Source: Streptomyces sp. NBC_01016 (GTDB lineage: Bacteria; Actinomycetota; Actinomycetes; Streptomycetales; Streptomycetaceae). From it: a DNA stretch of 64,000 nt. Shown in pieces: positions 1-10,463 of this stretch. The stretch lies in the NCBI RefSeq assembly GCF_026341035.1, contig NZ_JAPEOQ010000002.1, positions 434,001 to 498,000 on the forward strand. The letters run 5' to 3'. Both the position numbers and the translations under genes were made by a program. How positions within the stretch are numbered: position 1 is the first letter of the stretch; each line of letters starts with the position of its first letter. The notes beneath the pieces were generated by a model. The model had not been told where the DNA came from. It did no database searches and saw only the letters and a list, made by a program, of their open reading frames with translations.

Positions 1-1603
1 ACAGCAAGTGCCCCGCGTCGGAGGCGAGCGCGTCCAGTTGGCGGCCCTCGCCGTCCAGGGCCAGCGCGGGGAACCCCGCCTCCTCCATCCAGAAGTCCCG
101 TACGAAGCGGTCCCGCAGGTCCGACGCCGCCTGCGTCAGCAGATCCGCGTACACCGTGTCGTCCCAGATCGTCCGGGCCAACACCGCCGTCCGCCGAAGC
201 GCGTCGTATGCGTAGCCCTGCGCGCCCGCCGCCATCACGGGGCCCGTCGCCCGGCCGCCGTCGGCCGAGCAGATCGCGCCGGGGGAGTCCTTCCAGTTCT
301 GGTTGGCGAGCCCGCCCCGGTCCGCGCGGTAGACCAGGTAGCCGCGGGACGTGAGGCCGCCGTGGTCGAGCATCCAGCCCACCGCCGCCCGTGCGTGGGA
401 CTCCAACCGGCGGGCGAGGGTCACGTCCGCCGTCTGTTCCACGTAGGCCCCGAGAAGGATCAGGAACAGTGGCGTCGCGTCCACCGACCCGTAGTAGCGC
501 CCGTACGGCACCTGCCCGAAGTGCGCCAACTCCCCGTGCCGCACCTCGTGCACGATCTTCCCGGGCTGCGCCACCGCCCCCTCCACCTGCTCGGTCGCCT
601 GCGTCGCGGCCAGCACCGGGAGCGTCGCCGCGGCGAGTTCCGGCCGGTACGGCAGCGCGAAGAGCGAGGTCAGGGCCGCGTCCCGGCCGAGCAGCGTCAG
701 GAACCACGGCACCCCGGCCGCCGGCACCAGATGCCGCTCCCCGTCGGGCCCGGCCGCCGGCACCCGCAGCACCGCCAGATCGGCAAGCCCCCGCGTACAG
801 GCGTCCGCGAGCTCCGGCCACGCCCCCGGCAGCTCGACGCCCTCCGTGAACTCCCTTACGGTCCGGGCAAGTTCGGCCGCCACCGCCGCCGGACTCGTCG
901 CCGCTCCGGCTACCACCGCCGCCCCGGCCGACTCCGCCCCGGCCGACTCCGTCCCCGACGGCCCCGCCACCACCCGCAGCGCCAGCTCCGCTACGCCCTG
1001 TCCCGCGAGGTCCAGCGTCCACACGAGGCGGCGTGCCCCGGTTCCCGTCTCCTCCACCGCGTCCGGCGCGGGCTCGCTCGTCACCGTCGTCGACGAGCGC
1101 CAGTCGCCCCGCGTGTACGTGAACTCCACGCCGTCGTCCAGGACTTCACGCGTACGCACCGCCCCGGGCTTCTGGTACGTACGGTGGTCGGAGCGCAGCT
1201 CGAACTGGTCGGTGAAGTCCGCGTCCACCGTGAGCGCGACGCGTACCGTCGTCGGCACCGGACGGTTCGATACGACCTTCAGGAGCTCCACGAACGAGCC
1301 CTCCGTCACCGCCTGTTCGCGGAACAAGGTGTACGCCGACGGCTCCTGGCGCCCGCCGCGCGGCACGAGCACACAGCGGCCGACGCCCTCCTCCTCGTAC
1401 GACATCGGCATCAGCACCTCGGGCGCCGCCCCGTCGACCGTGAGCTGCCAGCGGCACAGGTGGCGCGCGTCCCGCACGAACAGGCCGTCCGGCGAGAAGC
1501 CGCCGCGCACCGCGGTCAGCGCCCCGGACGGGTCGGTCGCCGCGAACGTCCCTCCGTACACCAGGAGTTGCCGCCCCTGCCCGTGTCCGTACCCGTCCGT
1601 CAT
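1..1603 (-). CDS. Glycogen-debranching N-terminal domain protein (amylo-alpha-1,6-glucosidase type), 3' end missing
   Basis: Minus-strand reading frame open from an ATG at 1603 to the left edge, so the C-terminus is missing; about 534 residues are visible. The first roughly 220 residues form a beta-rich domain like the N-terminal domain of bacterial glycogen-debranching enzymes (starts MTDGYGHG, with RDARHL and LRSDHR segments). The rest resembles an (alpha/alpha)6 barrel (LLGRDAAL, GRYYGSVDATPLF, NWKDS), as in amylo-alpha-1,6-glucosidases. It probably hydrolyses an alpha-linked oligosaccharide in the cytoplasm, since no signal peptide is seen. Its ATG overlaps the stop of the upstream gene in an ATGA junction, so the two are translationally coupled. 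The exact substrate cannot be read from the sequence. Confidence 0.85.
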   Translation of the reverse strand, partial: MTDGYGHGQGRQLLVYGGTFAATDPSGALTAVRGGFSPDGLFVRDARHLCRWQLTVDGAAPEVLMPMSYEEEGVGRCVLVPRGGRQEPSAYTLFREQAVTEGSFVELLKVVSNRPVPTTVRVALTVDADFTDQFELRSDHRTYQKPGAVRTREVLDDGVEFTYTRGDWRSSTTVTSEPAPDAVEETGTGARRLVWTLDLAGQGVAELALRVVAGPSGTESAGAESAGAAVVAGAATSPAAVAAELARTVREFTEGVELPGAWPELADACTRGLADLAVLRVPAAGPDGERHLVPAAGVPWFLTLLGRDAALTSLFALPYRPELAAATLPVLAATQATEQVEGAVAQPGKIVHEVRHGELAHFGQVPYGRYYGSVDATPLFLILLGAYVEQTADVTLARRLESHARAAVGWMLDHGGLTSRGYLVYRADRGGLANQNWKDSPGAICSADGGRATGPVMAAGAQGYAYDALRRTAVLARTIWDDTVYADLLTQAASDLRDRFVRDFWMEEAGFPALALDGEGRQLDALASDAGHLL

Positions 1604-2967
1604 CGTGTCGTCCTCTCGGCCAGCAGATCCAGCGTCAGCGCGGCCGTCCAGCCGAAGCCGCGGGCGCCGCAGCCCGCCCCCGTTCGGGGATCCACGTACT
1701 CGGCGAAGTCCGAAGCCCCCGCGACGTCGAGCATGGCGGTGCGCAGCCGCCCGGCCCGCGCGTGCTCGCCGTGCAGCCGCAGGCCGTACTCCAGAAGCCA
1801 GTTGGTGTTGAACCAGGCGGGCCCGCGCCAGTAGCGGTGCGGGTCGAAGGCCGCGCCGAGCAGGTCGTAGCTGGGCGCCATCCGTACCTGATCGCCGACG
1901 CCGAAGTGCGGTCCGCGCGCCGTCTCCAGGAGCGGCCGCACCACCTCGCGCGGCAGCGTCGGCAGGATCAGCGGCAGCAGCCCGGAGACGCCGTACTCAC
2001 GGACGAGGCCGCCCCCGCCCCGTAGATCCCGGCAGAAGAACATCCCGGCCCGCGGATCCCACAGCCGCCGAACCAGCGCCGCCGTCAGCCGCTCCGCGCG
2101 CGCGTGCCGAGCCGTCCCCCTGGCTCCCAACTCGCAGGCGATCCGGGCCAGCGCGTGCTCGGAGGCCGCGAGCAGGGCGTTGAAGGACGGGTCCTCGACC
2201 GCGAACTCCCCGCCCGCGTCCGCGTATTCGGCGTCCCTGTAGTCGGCCGCGAGGCGTACGTACCGTCCGTAGTCGAGATCCGTCGGGCGGTCGTCCGCCG
2301 CGCCGTGCTCCAGATCCGCGCGGCGGAACGAGCGTGCCGGGGCGGGGGAGATCCGGTTCAACGGGGCGTCCCAGCAAGGGCTGTTGTCCATGCCCTGCTC
2401 CCAGGGGTGGATCACGGAGACGAGGCCCGCGCCGCCGTGGTCGCGGCGGTGGAGGAGATAGCGATGCCAGGCGGCGAGGCCGGGGTACACGCGCGCCAGG
2501 AAGCCGCGGGAGCGGGACAGGCCCGGGTCCGCGCGGTGCACCAGCCAGGCGGCCAGCGCGTGCACGGGCGGCTGCACGATGCCGGAGGTCTGCACGGCGG
2601 CCGGGGCGCCCGCGGCGCGGCCCGCGGTGGAGGAGCGCCAGAAGTCGGGGCTCGGGAAGTAGGCGTCGAGCGCGACGGCGGGGTTGAAGACGATGTGCGG
2701 GATCCGGCCGTCGCCCCACTGCGCGGCAAGAAGCGTCTCCAACTCGCCCTGGGCGCGCAGCGGAGAGACATGACGCAGGCCGATCGCGATGAACGCCGAG
2801 TCCCACGACCACTGGTGGGGGTAGAGCGTGCGCGAGGGGACGGTCGAGGTCCCCGTCCAGTTCGCGTCGAGCACGCGCGCGGCGCGGTCCCGTAAGGAGA
2901 CGCGGGTCCGCGCGGGCCGCAGCGCTCCTCCGCGCCGCTCGGTCGTGTGCTCCACAGGCTTTCCCAC
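1600..2967 (-). CDS. MGH1/GH63-like glycoside hydrolase
   Basis: 455 residues, no signal peptide. Sequence features (YPHQWSWDSAFIAIGL near residue 50, RIPHIVF, HPWEQGMDNSPCWD in the middle, GPAWFNTNWLL and GFGWTAAL near the C-terminus) match the mannosylglycerate-hydrolase/GH63-like (alpha/alpha)6-barrel family. The acidic residues after WSWD and in the WEQGMDNS loop are the likely active-site region. It is the first gene of a two-gene operon with the debranching-type enzyme (4-base overlap) and is divergent from a ROK regulator across 130 bases, which suggests sugar-responsive control. The substrate is unknown: glucosylglycerate, mannosylglycerate or an alpha-glucoside are possible. The family call is firm, the substrate is not. 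Confidence 0.82.
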   Translation of the reverse strand: MGKPVEHTTERRGGALRPARTRVSLRDRAARVLDANWTGTSTVPSRTLYPHQWSWDSAFIAIGLRHVSPLRAQGELETLLAAQWGDGRIPHIVFNPAVALDAYFPSPDFWRSSTAGRAAGAPAAVQTSGIVQPPVHALAAWLVHRADPGLSRSRGFLARVYPGLAAWHRYLLHRRDHGGAGLVSVIHPWEQGMDNSPCWDAPLNRISPAPARSFRRADLEHGAADDRPTDLDYGRYVRLAADYRDAEYADAGGEFAVEDPSFNALLAASEHALARIACELGARGTARHARAERLTAALVRRLWDPRAGMFFCRDLRGGGGLVREYGVSGLLPLILPTLPREVVRPLLETARGPHFGVGDQVRMAPSYDLLGAAFDPHRYWRGPAWFNTNWLLEYGLRLHGEHARAGRLRTAMLDVAGASDFAEYVDPRTGAGCGARGFGWTAALTLDLLAERTTR

Positions 2968-2987
2968 ACCTCTTCCAACGGGTGTCG

Positions 2988-3046
2988 GTTACGCGGTTCG
3001 CCGCATAGGGTTACGTCTATTTAACACGCAAAACTTAGAATGTAAC
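2988..3046. promoter_or_regulatory. Divergent promoter region with GTTAC-type repeats
   Basis: This AT-rich patch lies between the GH operon (minus) and the ROK gene (plus). It carries GTTACGC at 2988-2994, GTTACGT at 3010-3016 and the near-complement ATGTAAC at 3040-3046, the last two forming an imperfect inverted repeat around TTTAACACGCAAAACTTAG. The base composition contrasts sharply with its surroundings. It is a plausible operator for the adjacent ROK regulator; that is inference. Confidence 0.4.
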
Positions 3047-3099
3047 GCACAGTTGATGAACGCAAGGGGGCCGGACGGCCCGTGAGGGGGCCGGACGGC

Positions 3100-4302
3100 A
3101 TGGCGGGGAATCAGGCGAGCGCCGGAGAGCTGCTGCACCTGGTGCGCAGCGGCAGAGCGACCACGCGAGGCGCCCTCCAGGAGGTCACGGGCCTGTCCAG
3201 AGCCACGGTCGGCCAGCGGCTCGATCGGCTCTTCCGCGCGGGCTGGCTGCGCGAGGGGACCGCGGGTCCCGTCAACTCCCGGCTCGGCGGCCGCCCTTCG
3301 ATCCACCTGGAGTTCGATGACGCGCACGCCGTGGTGCTCGCCGCCGACCTCGACACCCGGCACGCCCGCGCCGCCGTCCTGTCCCTGACCGGCGAGGTGC
3401 TCGCGGAGCACATGGACACCCTCACCGTCGACGACGGGCCCGAGCGGGTGCTGTCCCAACTCGGCGGCTGGTTCGGCGACTTGCTGCGGAAGGCGGACCG
3501 CTCGCCCGACCTGGTGTGCGGGATCGGCCTCGCGGTGCCGGGCCCCGTCGACTTCGCGTCCGGCCGGGTCGTCCAGCCGCCGATGATGCCCGGCTGGGAC
3601 GGCTACGACATCGTGGGCCGGCTCGCCCGCGCGGCCGCCGAGGGCGCGGGCACCCCGGCGGACGTCCCGGTCCTCGTCGACAACGACGCCAACCTCATGG
3701 CGTACGGCGAACAGCGCACCGCCCACCCCGACTGCCGCGCCTTCGCCCTCGTCAAGGTCTCCACCGGCATCGGGGCGGGTGTCGTCGTGGACGGCGCGAT
3801 CTACCGGGGCATCGACGGCGGCGCGGGCGACATCGGGCACATCCGCGTGCCGGACGGCGCGGACGCGCTGTGCAAGTGCGGCTCGTACGGCTGCCTGGCC
3901 GCCGTCGCCAGCGGCCGGGCCGTGGCGCGCCGGCTGACGGAGGCGGGCGTGCCCGCGACGTCCGGCTCCGATGTGCGCGAGCTGCTGGCCGCCGGGCACC
4001 CGGAGGCGCTGCGGCTCGCGCGGGAGGCGGGGCACGCCGTCGGCGAGGTCCTCGCGACCGTCGTGACGCTCCTCAACCCCGGCGTTCTCATGATCGCCGG
4101 AGATCTGGCCGGAACTGCCTTCCTCACGGGCGTCCGTGAACTCCTGTATCAACGGGCACTGCCGCGCTCGACCGCGCACCTGGACGTGGTCACGTCCCGG
4201 CTCGGCGAGCGCTCGGCGCTCATCGGAGCGGGAGCGCTGGTGGTGGAGGAGCTGTACGCCCCCGCGCGGGCCGAGCGGCGGCTGGCGGCGCTGGGCCTGT
4301 GA
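3100..4302 (+). CDS. ROK family transcriptional regulator
   Basis: 400 residues from the ATG at 3100. The N-terminus has a winged helix-turn-helix (LQEVTGLSRATVGQRL, about residues 23-38), followed by a ROK sugar-binding/kinase-like fold: GIGLAVPGPVD, VLVDNDANLMAYGE and the zinc motif CKCGSYGCLA. In the usual ROK motif CxCGxxGCxE the last position is Glu; here it is Ala. A GTG at 3082 is an alternative start, and each start has its own purine-rich RBS because a short sequence is duplicated (3066-3078 and 3086-3098). It is divergent from the two glycoside hydrolase genes and probably represses them until a sugar is bound. Confidence 0.88.
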   Translation: MAGNQASAGELLHLVRSGRATTRGALQEVTGLSRATVGQRLDRLFRAGWLREGTAGPVNSRLGGRPSIHLEFDDAHAVVLAADLDTRHARAAVLSLTGEVLAEHMDTLTVDDGPERVLSQLGGWFGDLLRKADRSPDLVCGIGLAVPGPVDFASGRVVQPPMMPGWDGYDIVGRLARAAAEGAGTPADVPVLVDNDANLMAYGEQRTAHPDCRAFALVKVSTGIGAGVVVDGAIYRGIDGGAGDIGHIRVPDGADALCKCGSYGCLAAVASGRAVARRLTEAGVPATSGSDVRELLAAGHPEALRLAREAGHAVGEVLATVVTLLNPGVLMIAGDLAGTAFLTGVRELLYQRALPRSTAHLDVVTSRLGERSALIGAGALVVEELYAPARAERRLAALGL

Positions 4303-4717
4303 CGCGCCCGTTTCGTCCCCGAGAGGCGTCCGCATGCTGGAACGGGAGCGTCCGGGAGCCGCTTCAAACGGCGTGATTCTCGCCACCCCTGATCAGGGTT
4401 GCGCTCAAATGAGCGCTTGAAACCCGTCTGCACTTCTCCAAGCCCTGGCACTCAGTGCCACCGTTCGATCATTTACGACCTGAACGCACAAACGAGCAGG
4501 GCGCGCTCAAGTGAGCGTTGAGCGGGGTCTACGGGGGTAGTGTCTTCAAGTAATGAACGAAAGGTCGAGAGGGTCACCCCTCGTCCGTCACTTTCGATCT
4601 CCTGGCGGACGGGTGGTTACGCCCGTGTGACAGCTGAGTGGACGTACCCACAGGCCTTGGATCTGGGTATGTTCCTCGCCGTCAGGGCAGCCACCGAGCC
4701 TCGAGGAGTCGAGACAC
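4303..4717 (+). promoter_or_regulatory. 415-base leader of ppdK with two palindromes
   Basis: No gene of its own is supported here. Two copies of the same palindrome, GCGCTCA-NN-TGAGCGY, lie at 4401-4416 (arms perfect) and 4503-4518 (one mismatch), 102 bases apart. The first is flanked by GGGTT and AACCC. The RBS GAGGAG at 4703-4708 sets the GTG start of ppdK at 4718 with a 9-base spacer. The long leader and paired operators suggest regulated transcription of ppdK by a dimeric repressor or activator that I cannot name. Confidence 0.5.
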
Positions 4718-7435
<2,718 letters not shown>

Positions 7436-7449
7436 CCGGGAGTTGAACT

Positions 7450-7498
7450 CCGGGGCCGCCGCGGGTCCCCGACCCTCACCGATTCGCGGCGGCCCCGG
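7450..7498 (+). terminator. Hairpin after ppdK
   Basis: A 14-base perfect GC stem (7450-7463 with 7485-7498), 21-base loop, 15 bases after the ppdK stop. No T-run follows, as is common in Streptomyces terminators. Confidence 0.65.
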
Positions 7499-7506
7499 TA
7501 TCCACG

Positions 7507-7543
7507 AAAGGGCGGCACCCCTGTGCGGGGGGTGCCGCCCTTT
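7507..7543 (+). terminator. Intrinsic-type terminator
   Basis: A 15-base perfect stem (7507-7521 with 7529-7543) with a 7-base loop. The arm ends in TTTT and begins with AAA, so it would also work on the opposite strand. It is second in tandem after ppdK and lies just before the SDR gene's RBS. Confidence 0.8.
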
Positions 7544-7606
7544 TCGGCGTGTGCGTACCCTTCGGTAACCCCCACTGACGACGTCCCCCCGAAGGAGAGC
7601 CGACCC

Positions 7607-8533
7607 ATGAGCGGCTGGAGCGCGACCGACATCCCCGACCAGCAGGGCCGTACGGCGGTGGTCACCGGAGCCAACACCGGCATCGGCTACGTCACCGCAC
7701 GCGAACTGGCCCGCGCGGGCGCCCACGTGGTCCTGGCCTGCCGCAGCGAGCAGCGGGGCGTCGCGGCCCTGGAGCGTCTGACGTCCGAAGTCCCCGGTGC
7801 GCAGGCCGAGTTCGCGCGGCTCGACCTCGGTGACCTCGCCTCGGTACGGGCCTTCGCCGAGGCCCGTGAGGACCGCCCGCTCGACCTCCTGGTCAACAAC
7901 GCGGGCGTGATGGCCCTCCCGTACGGCCGCACCGTCGACGGCTTCGAGACCCAGTTCGGCGTGAACCACCTGGGGCACTTCGCGCTGACCGGGCTGCTGC
8001 TGCCGGGCCTGCTCGCGGCGCCCGCGCCCCGCGTCGTCTCCGTCTCCAGCGGGCTGCACGCCCTCGCCAACATCGACATCGCCGACCTCAACAGCGAGAG
8101 GAAGTACGGGCGTTGGGTCGCCTACGGGCGGTCCAAGACGGCCAACCTGCTGTTCGTGCACGAGCTGGCGCGGCAGGTGGAGGCGGCGGGTGCGGGGCTC
8201 GTGGCGGCCGCGGCGCACCCCGGCTACGCGGCCACGGAGCTGCAGGCGCGCAGCGCCCGGATGGAGGGCCGCAAGGGCGCGGAACGGTTCTTCGAGGTCG
8301 GCAACCGGTTCTTCGGGCAGCCCGCCGAGGACGGAGCGCTGCCGACGCTGCGCGCGGCCACGGCCCCGGACGTACGGCCCGACGACTTCTACGGCCCGCG
8401 CGTGATGATGTGGCGCGGCGCCCCCATCAAGTCCTGGCGGGCGTCGTGGACGGTCAACGACGCGGCGGGGGAGCGGCTGTGGGCCGCGTCGGAGCAGCTG
8501 ACGGGCGTGGACTTCAAGGCGCTTGGCCGATGA
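7607..8533 (+). CDS. SDR family NAD(P)-dependent oxidoreductase
   Basis: 308 residues from the ATG at 7607, which has GAAGGAG ten bases upstream. An in-frame upstream start at 7523 would run through the terminator hairpin and is rejected. Classic short-chain dehydrogenase: nucleotide-binding GANTGIGY near residue 25, NNAGVM in the middle, and the catalytic YGRSK (Tyr173, Lys177). Its closest kind is the retinol-dehydrogenase/WW-domain-oxidoreductase-like group that acts on lipophilic alcohols or ketones; the real substrate is unknown. Single gene, with a strong hairpin after it. Confidence 0.88.
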   Translation: MSGWSATDIPDQQGRTAVVTGANTGIGYVTARELARAGAHVVLACRSEQRGVAALERLTSEVPGAQAEFARLDLGDLASVRAFAEAREDRPLDLLVNNAGVMALPYGRTVDGFETQFGVNHLGHFALTGLLLPGLLAAPAPRVVSVSSGLHALANIDIADLNSERKYGRWVAYGRSKTANLLFVHELARQVEAAGAGLVAAAAHPGYAATELQARSARMEGRKGAERFFEVGNRFFGQPAEDGALPTLRAATAPDVRPDDFYGPRVMMWRGAPIKSWRASWTVNDAAGERLWAASEQLTGVDFKALGR

Positions 8534-8560
8534 GGGCGACAGGCGGGCAGAGCTGATAAA

Positions 8561-8606
8561 GACGGCGGACCGGCGCCCCCTCCAGCAGGGGCACCGGTCC
8601 GCCGTC
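8561..8606. terminator. Bidirectional terminator
   Basis: A long GC stem, 13 perfect pairs (8561-8573 with 8594-8606) continued by five more after one mismatch, sits between the convergent SDR gene and the surface-protein gene. Confidence 0.8.
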
Positions 8607-8623
8607 GGCTATGCGTGCCGGCC

Positions 8624-9907
8624 TCAGCTGTTGGCGTCGGCCTTGCGGCGGCGCATCACGAACACCGCACCGGCGCCGACCACGACGGCCGCGCCGCCCG
8701 CCAGGCCGATCGTCGGCAGGGCGGAGGAGGAGCCGGTGGAGGCGAGGGAGCCGTCCGTGGTGCCGGAGCCGTTGCCCGAGCCGGAGGTGGCGACGGGGGA
8801 GGCGCTGCCCTGCGGCTTGGGCTTGTTGCCCTCGCCGGCGGGGGTGTCGGAGTTGCCGGCGCCGACCGGGTTGATCGTGAAGTTGTACGCGACCAAGTCG
8901 CCGACGCCGCAGGTGGCGTCCTCGTTGAAGTACGCGCCCACGGCGGCGCTGATGCCGTAGCCGGCAGGTGCCGAGCGGTCGATCGACAGGCGCAGCGGCA
9001 GATCGACGTGCGCGCCCGCCTTCACGTTGGTGAACCTACCCGCGTAGTCGTCCGCCGGGACGGACTTCCACTGGCCGCCCTGCTTGGACTTGAGGTGCAG
9101 CTTGCTGGTGATGTCCTTGTCGGACTTGTCGCCCGCGCCCACACTCGCGAACGGCAGCACCTCGTCGAGGGTCCGCCCGGTGCCGTTGGTCAGGCGCAGC
9201 CGGAAGTCGACCGTGGAGCCGGCGGCGATCTTGGACGGCAGGCCGGGGAGGGTGGCCTTGAGCGCGGCACCTTCCTTGCACTCGGGGTCCGTCGGCTCGT
9301 CCGGACCGGGCTGCTCGTCCTTCGCGTCGGCGAGGGCCTTCTCGGCGGCTTCCTTCGTGGCGAGCGCGGCCTTGACGTCCTGCTGGGCCTTGTGGATCTT
9401 CCGGGCGATCGCGACCCGGTTGTCGTCGACGGCCGTCCCGGCCGCGGTGACCTTGGCGTCGGCGTCGGTCTTGGCGGTGGCGGCCTTGGCCGCGAGGTCC
9501 TTGGCGTCGGTGAGCGCCTTCTCGGCGGCGGCCTTGGCGGCCTCGTCCTCGCCGGCGTTGGCGTCCTTCAGCGCCTGCTCCGCGGCGACAACGGCCGCGT
9601 CCGCCTCGTCCTTCGCCTTCGCGGCGGCCTCGGCGTCCTTCTTCGCGTCGGCGAGGGCGACCATGAGCGGGTGCTCCGGGGCCGTCGTGGCGTCGAACTC
9701 CTTCTCCAGGGCCTGCTCGGCGGCGACGGCCGCGCGGTACGCCGCTCTCGCCTCCTTCACAGCCTTCTTCAACTTGGCTATGGAGGACTTCTCCTGGGTC
9801 TGCACGGCGGACTGGGTCCCGGCGTACGCCGGAGAGACGGACAGCAGCGCCACCGGAGCGGTCACGGCGGCGACTGCGGCTGTCGCGAGAATCTGACGGA
9901 TCTGCAC
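8624..9907 (-). CDS. Secreted alanine-rich coiled-coil protein with LAxTG-type wall-sorting tail
   Basis: 427 residues from a GTG start. Residues 1-30 are a Sec signal peptide ending SPAYA. Residues about 35-190 are Ala/Lys/Asp/Glu-rich with heptad character and form a long coiled coil. A globular region (about 205-330) holds two cysteines, ECKEG and DATCGVG. A Gly/Ser/Pro linker leads to LASTG, a hydrophobic segment and a short MRRRK basic tail, which is a cell-wall sorting signal. LAxTG is the pattern used by class E sortases in Streptomyces. A class F sortase gene lies at 17074, but the real partner could be encoded elsewhere. The function is not known; a structural or adhesive role on the wall is inferred. 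Confidence 0.8.
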   Translation of the reverse strand: MQIRQILATAAVAAVTAPVALLSVSPAYAGTQSAVQTQEKSSIAKLKKAVKEARAAYRAAVAAEQALEKEFDATTAPEHPLMVALADAKKDAEAAAKAKDEADAAVVAAEQALKDANAGEDEAAKAAAEKALTDAKDLAAKAATAKTDADAKVTAAGTAVDDNRVAIARKIHKAQQDVKAALATKEAAEKALADAKDEQPGPDEPTDPECKEGAALKATLPGLPSKIAAGSTVDFRLRLTNGTGRTLDEVLPFASVGAGDKSDKDITSKLHLKSKQGGQWKSVPADDYAGRFTNVKAGAHVDLPLRLSIDRSAPAGYGISAAVGAYFNEDATCGVGDLVAYNFTINPVGAGNSDTPAGEGNKPKPQGSASPVATSGSGNGSGTTDGSLASTGSSSALPTIGLAGGAAVVVGAGAVFVMRRRKADANS

Positions 9908-10086
9908 GGGACGCCCTCTGTTCGGAGTCGGAGTAAGGCGCGTGTAAGCGCTGAGGCCGAGATCCTAAGACGGTTCGAGGGCGCCCGTGCGGGGCTTTCT
10001 GTCCCGGTGTAAGCGGTGTTCTGCGCTTACTGGAGTTGAAATATGGACAGATTGTGAAAGTTGCTCTCTATCCCTGCGTTTTCTCT

Positions 10087-10100
10087 GTGACTGATGTCAC
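10087..10100. promoter_or_regulatory. CRP/FNR-type palindrome
   Basis: GTGAC-TGAT-GTCAC is a perfect inverted repeat with the TGTGA-N6-TCAC layout bound by Crp-family regulators. It lies 180 bases upstream of the surface-protein gene and just past the end of nirD. The 211-base spacer 9908-10118 holds no gene. Confidence 0.45.
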
Positions 10101-10118
10101 GGCCCCGTGCAGGGGGTG

Positions 10119-10463
10119 TCAACGCACCGCGTACGTCCGGACGGTGACCCCGTCGTCGTCCAGGCAGCGTCCCGTCTCCAGGTCGAACCGCTGCTTCAGC
10201 AGGGGCGAGGCCACGAACGGCCGTCCCTCCGCCGAGCCGAGCAGTCCCCGCGAGAGTACGGACGCCCCGGTGAACGGGTCGGTGTTGTCGATCGCGTACA
10301 CGTGGCCCGCGCGGTCCATGAAGACGGCGGCCTGCCGGTCGTCCGGCAGCAGGACGGCGACCCCGCGCCCCGCGCTCAGGCGGGACGGTTCGCACACGGC
10401 CAACAGCTCGCCGTCCACGTCGAGTTGCACGAGAGTGGTCGTCAGTTCAGGAGCGATGGTCAT
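10119..10463 (-). CDS. nirD: Nitrite reductase (NAD(P)H) small subunit
   Basis: 114 residues, normal for NirD. A Rieske-like fold (YAIDNTDPFTGASVLSRG, KQRFDLETGRCLDD) without the cysteine and histidine ligands of true Rieske proteins, as expected for NirD. It partners the large subunit in assimilatory reduction of nitrite to ammonium in the cytoplasm. Its ATG overlaps the nirB stop as ATGA, so the two subunits are translationally coupled. A longer frame extends upstream inside nirB but is not coding. Confidence 0.93.
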   Translation of the reverse strand: MTIAPELTTTLVQLDVDGELLAVCEPSRLSAGRGVAVLLPDDRQAAVFMDRAGHVYAIDNTDPFTGASVLSRGLLGSAEGRPFVASPLLKQRFDLETGRCLDDDGVTVRTYAVR

